NCBI GenBank assembly: GCA_900765165.1
Contig: CAAFQR010000181.1
Coordinates: forward strand, 1-8,428
Source: Veillonellaceae bacterium
GTDB lineage: Bacteria; Bacillota; Negativicutes; Veillonellales; Veillonellaceae
DNA: 8,428 bases
Direction: 5' to 3'
The notes below the pieces were generated by a model, which saw only the letters and a program-made list of their open reading frames with translations, was not told the origin of the DNA and made no database searches. The translations under genes were made by a program, and so were the position numbers. This document shows positions 6,941 to 8,428 of the stretch, piece by piece (position 1 is the first letter of the stretch; each line of letters opens with the position of its first letter).

Positions 6941-7828
6941 TTATTTACCCGCTTTCATCTTAGAAGCTACGCCATAACCCTGTTTTTCCAAAACTTTGCC
7001 GTATTCGTCAGACATAATGAAGTCGAGGAATGCTTTCTGAACAGCGTTAGGTTCGCCTTTCGTATACATGTGTTCGAAGCCCCATACCGGATAGGTACCG
7101 TTGTAAGTGTTTTCCAAGGTCGGTGCTACGCCGTTGATGCCGATAGCTGCTACGCCTTTAGCATTCAACAAGTACGGTAATGCTACATAACCAATAGCGC
7201 CCGGAGTGTTTGCAATGCTCTGAATCAAAGCGCCGGAGTCATCAGTTTCCAAGGATTTGTTGCTAGCTTCTTCGTTGCCATCCAAAGCCAACTGGGTGAA
7301 TAAAGCACGAGTACCGGAAGTAGCCGGACGAGTTACCAAGACAACTTTTTCATCAGGACCGCCAACCTCTTTCCAGTTAGTGATCTTGCCGGTAAATAAA
7401 CCAATCAACTGCTGTTTCGTCAAGGATTTAACGGTTTTACCGATATCAGCGTTAGCAACCGGAGCCATGGTAACAACAGCTACCTTGTGGTCAACCAACT
7501 GAGCTGCTTTGTCCTTCGGCAACTTCGTTTCAGCTGCTACGTCGGAGTTACCGATGTTAACCGTGCCATCCGAAACCTGTTTCAAACCGGTACCGGAACC
7601 GCCGCCGTTAAGTACGATGGACACATCCGGATTTTTCTTCTTAAATTCCGCAGCCGCATCTTTAACGAGCGGTAACAAAGCGGACGAGCCGGATGCAGTA
7701 ATGGTGCCCTTAACAGCACTGCCAGCGTTTGCAGCGTTACCGCTGTCGCTCTTCCCGCAACCGAATAAACCAACTGCCATAACGCCGACCATAGCGGCCA
7801 CTGCTAACTGTTTCCATTTGAGCTTCAT
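6941..7828 (-). CDS. pstS: Phosphate-binding lipoprotein PstS
   Basis: The extracytoplasmic receptor, 295 residues, that captures inorganic phosphate and hands it to PstC/PstA. It begins with a lipoprotein signal: basic MKLKWK, a hydrophobic stretch, then lipobox LFGC with Cys24 as the expected lipidated residue. A Ser/Gly/Ala/Asn-rich linker follows. Phosphate-contact regions of the family are present: SGSSA (46-50), GGGSGTG (75-81), GNSD (93-96) and PATSGTR (168-174). AGGAGG (7844-7839) lies ten bases before the ATG. It is first in the operon, behind a Pho-type promoter with a leader of about 60 bases. I see no attenuating hairpin between pstS and pstC, although many pst operons use one to make more receptor than channel. 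Confidence 0.96.
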   Translation of the reverse strand: MKLKWKQLAVAAMVGVMAVGLFGCGKSDSGNAANAGSAVKGTITASGSSALLPLVKDAAAEFKKKNPDVSIVLNGGGSGTGLKQVSDGTVNIGNSDVAAETKLPKDKAAQLVDHKVAVVTMAPVANADIGKTVKSLTKQQLIGLFTGKITNWKEVGGPDEKVVLVTRPATSGTRALFTQLALDGNEEASNKSLETDDSGALIQSIANTPGAIGYVALPYLLNAKGVAAIGINGVAPTLENTYNGTYPVWGFEHMYTKGEPNAVQKAFLDFIMSDEYGKVLEKQGYGVASKMKAGK

Positions 7829-7885
7829 GAGATTTTAGCCTCCTATACACAACTTGCTTCCTACAAAACTTCACTTGTTGTTTTC

Positions 7886-7949
7886 TGTAAATTCAGTATA
7901 CGAAACTCTTGTAAAGACTCTATGGACCATTCTGTAAATTATTTGTAAA
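7886..7949 (-). promoter_or_regulatory. Pho-type promoter with four TTTACA half-sites before pstS
   Basis: On the minus strand TTTACA occurs at 7949-7944, 7938-7933, 7915-7910 and 7891-7886. The first two are exactly 11 bases apart, the next interval is 23 and the last 24, so all are close to whole multiples of a DNA turn. They resemble the TTAACA-type repeats bound by Bacillus PhoP. A -10 box TATACT lies at 7900-7895, nine bases after the third half-site. No good -35 hexamer is present at 17 bases, as expected for a promoter that needs the activator. Predicted transcription start is near 7888; the last half-site would overlap it. Confidence 0.7.
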
Positions 7950-7967
7950 GAATGTATACACAACACA

Positions 7968-8009
7968 AAGAGCCGCTTGTAGCCTAGGTTTTAGCCACAA
8001 ACAGCTCTT
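7968..8009 (-). terminator. Hairpin between the LysR-type gene and pstS
   Basis: A 17-bp stem forms between 8009-7993 and 7984-7968 with an eight-base loop. Several positions are G-U pairs only when read from the minus strand (they would be C-A mismatches on the plus strand), so the structure fits minus-strand RNA. Only three Ts follow it in that direction, so termination may be partial. It would separate transcription of the LysR-type gene from the Pho promoter just downstream. Confidence 0.6.
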
Positions 8010-8033
8010 CTTTTCCCTGTGAAATGAACCCCT

Positions 8034-8068
8034 CCGGCGCCCTTTTGTAAGAAATTACGGAGCACCGG
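8034..8068 (-). other. Second hairpin downstream of the LysR-type gene
   Basis: CCGGTGC (8068-8062) pairs with GCGCCGG (8040-8034) with one wobble. An inner stem of CC/GG and GTAA/TTAC closes a TTTC loop. No U-tract follows on the minus strand. It begins 22 bases after the stop codon and could be an mRNA 3'-end stabilising structure or part of a two-hairpin terminator with 7968-8009. Confidence 0.4.
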
Positions 8069-8089
8069 TTTGATTGGTATATTATAGTT

Positions 8090-8428
8090 TTACATAGACA
8101 CACTATCCTGTGGATGTTTGATATGATAATGTACAATATCCGTAAACACTTTAAGTGGTGTTGACACGGTGCGGTCAGCATAGATAGCGGTTTCAATAGT
8201 ATTCACCGGTCCCAGTTCCGGGAAGGGTATGATATGTATGGGGTCAAATTTGTTGGTCGTCGAATTTAACTTCTTGATGATTTCCGTTAGAAACAAAGGA
8301 CACATGGACACGCCATAGCCAGCGGAGCAAAGGCGGAGAATACTGGAGAAATCATTACTAGATGCAATAATATGAGGTTCCATATTATATTTCGCAAAAG
8401 TCTTCCGATACTCCGACCAAAGTGATCC
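8090..8428 (-). CDS. LysR-type transcriptional regulator, C-terminal part (cut by window edge)
   Basis: The frame is open from the window edge to a TAA at 8090 and gives 112 residues without a start in view; the Met at 8383 is internal. The segment matches the second half of a LysR substrate-binding domain. It has a W..Y/F..F motif, then IIASSNDFSSILRLCSAGYGVSMCP, which is the usual effector-pocket helix and G.G....P turn, followed by a strand-helix ending near HYHIKHP. The DNA-binding helix-turn-helix would lie to the right of the window. It is on the same strand as pst but separated by two hairpins and the Pho promoter, so it is probably an independent unit. Effector and targets cannot be told from this fragment. 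Confidence 0.8.
   Translation of the reverse strand, partial: GSLWSEYRKTFAKYNMEPHIIASSNDFSSILRLCSAGYGVSMCPLFLTEIIKKLNSTTNKFDPIHIIPFPELGPVNTIETAIYADRTVSTPLKVFTDIVHYHIKHPQDSVSM

Noticed and set aside
7984..8196. A 70-codon minus-strand open frame
   Set aside because: It overlaps the end of the LysR-type gene in another frame and runs through the hairpin region. It has no ribosome site or recognisable protein features.

Overview
The window holds a compact, almost entirely minus-strand phosphate-starvation locus. It is flanked by a fucO-type iron alcohol dehydrogenase gene, by the tail of a LysR-family regulator, and by a repeat-rich non-coding stretch at the left edge. Strong AGGAGG-type ribosome sites, a lipobox-type PstS, a PhoP/PhoR-style sensor kinase with an extracytoplasmic sensor domain and TTTACA-type Pho half-sites suggest a Bacillota (Firmicutes) genome of intermediate GC. 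Negativicutes is my best guess, but it rests on general impression and not on a marker gene.

Layout, reading the minus strand from right to left. 8428-8090 is the C-terminal part of a LysR-type regulator, followed by two hairpins (8068-8034 and 8009-7968). 7949-7886 is a Pho-type promoter with four TTTACA half-sites and a TATACT -10. 7828-1887 is one tightly packed run: pstS, pstC, pstA, pstB, then the response regulator and sensor kinase (phoB/phoP and phoR). Gaps in it are at most 30 nt, three junctions overlap, and it closes with a strong terminator at 1824-1790. A good sigma-70-type promoter (1708-1680) then drives a monocistronic lactaldehyde reductase-like gene (1585-434). Its transcript ends in a hairpin with a U-tract that lies inside a larger nested inverted repeat (430-257).

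The genes form a regulatory loop. PstS binds phosphate outside the membrane, PstC/PstA form the channel and PstB powers import. The sensor kinase and response regulator, encoded at the end of the same run, would activate the promoter in front of pstS and so their own synthesis. phoU, commonly found next to pstB, is absent from this locus.

No gene is visible in bases 1-433. This stretch holds an 86-base partial copy of a repeat, a branched inverted-repeat structure (162-257) and a full copy of the repeat (257-430). This is the least explained part of the window. The protein-coding part is a well-known system, and I see no clearly new biological system in it.
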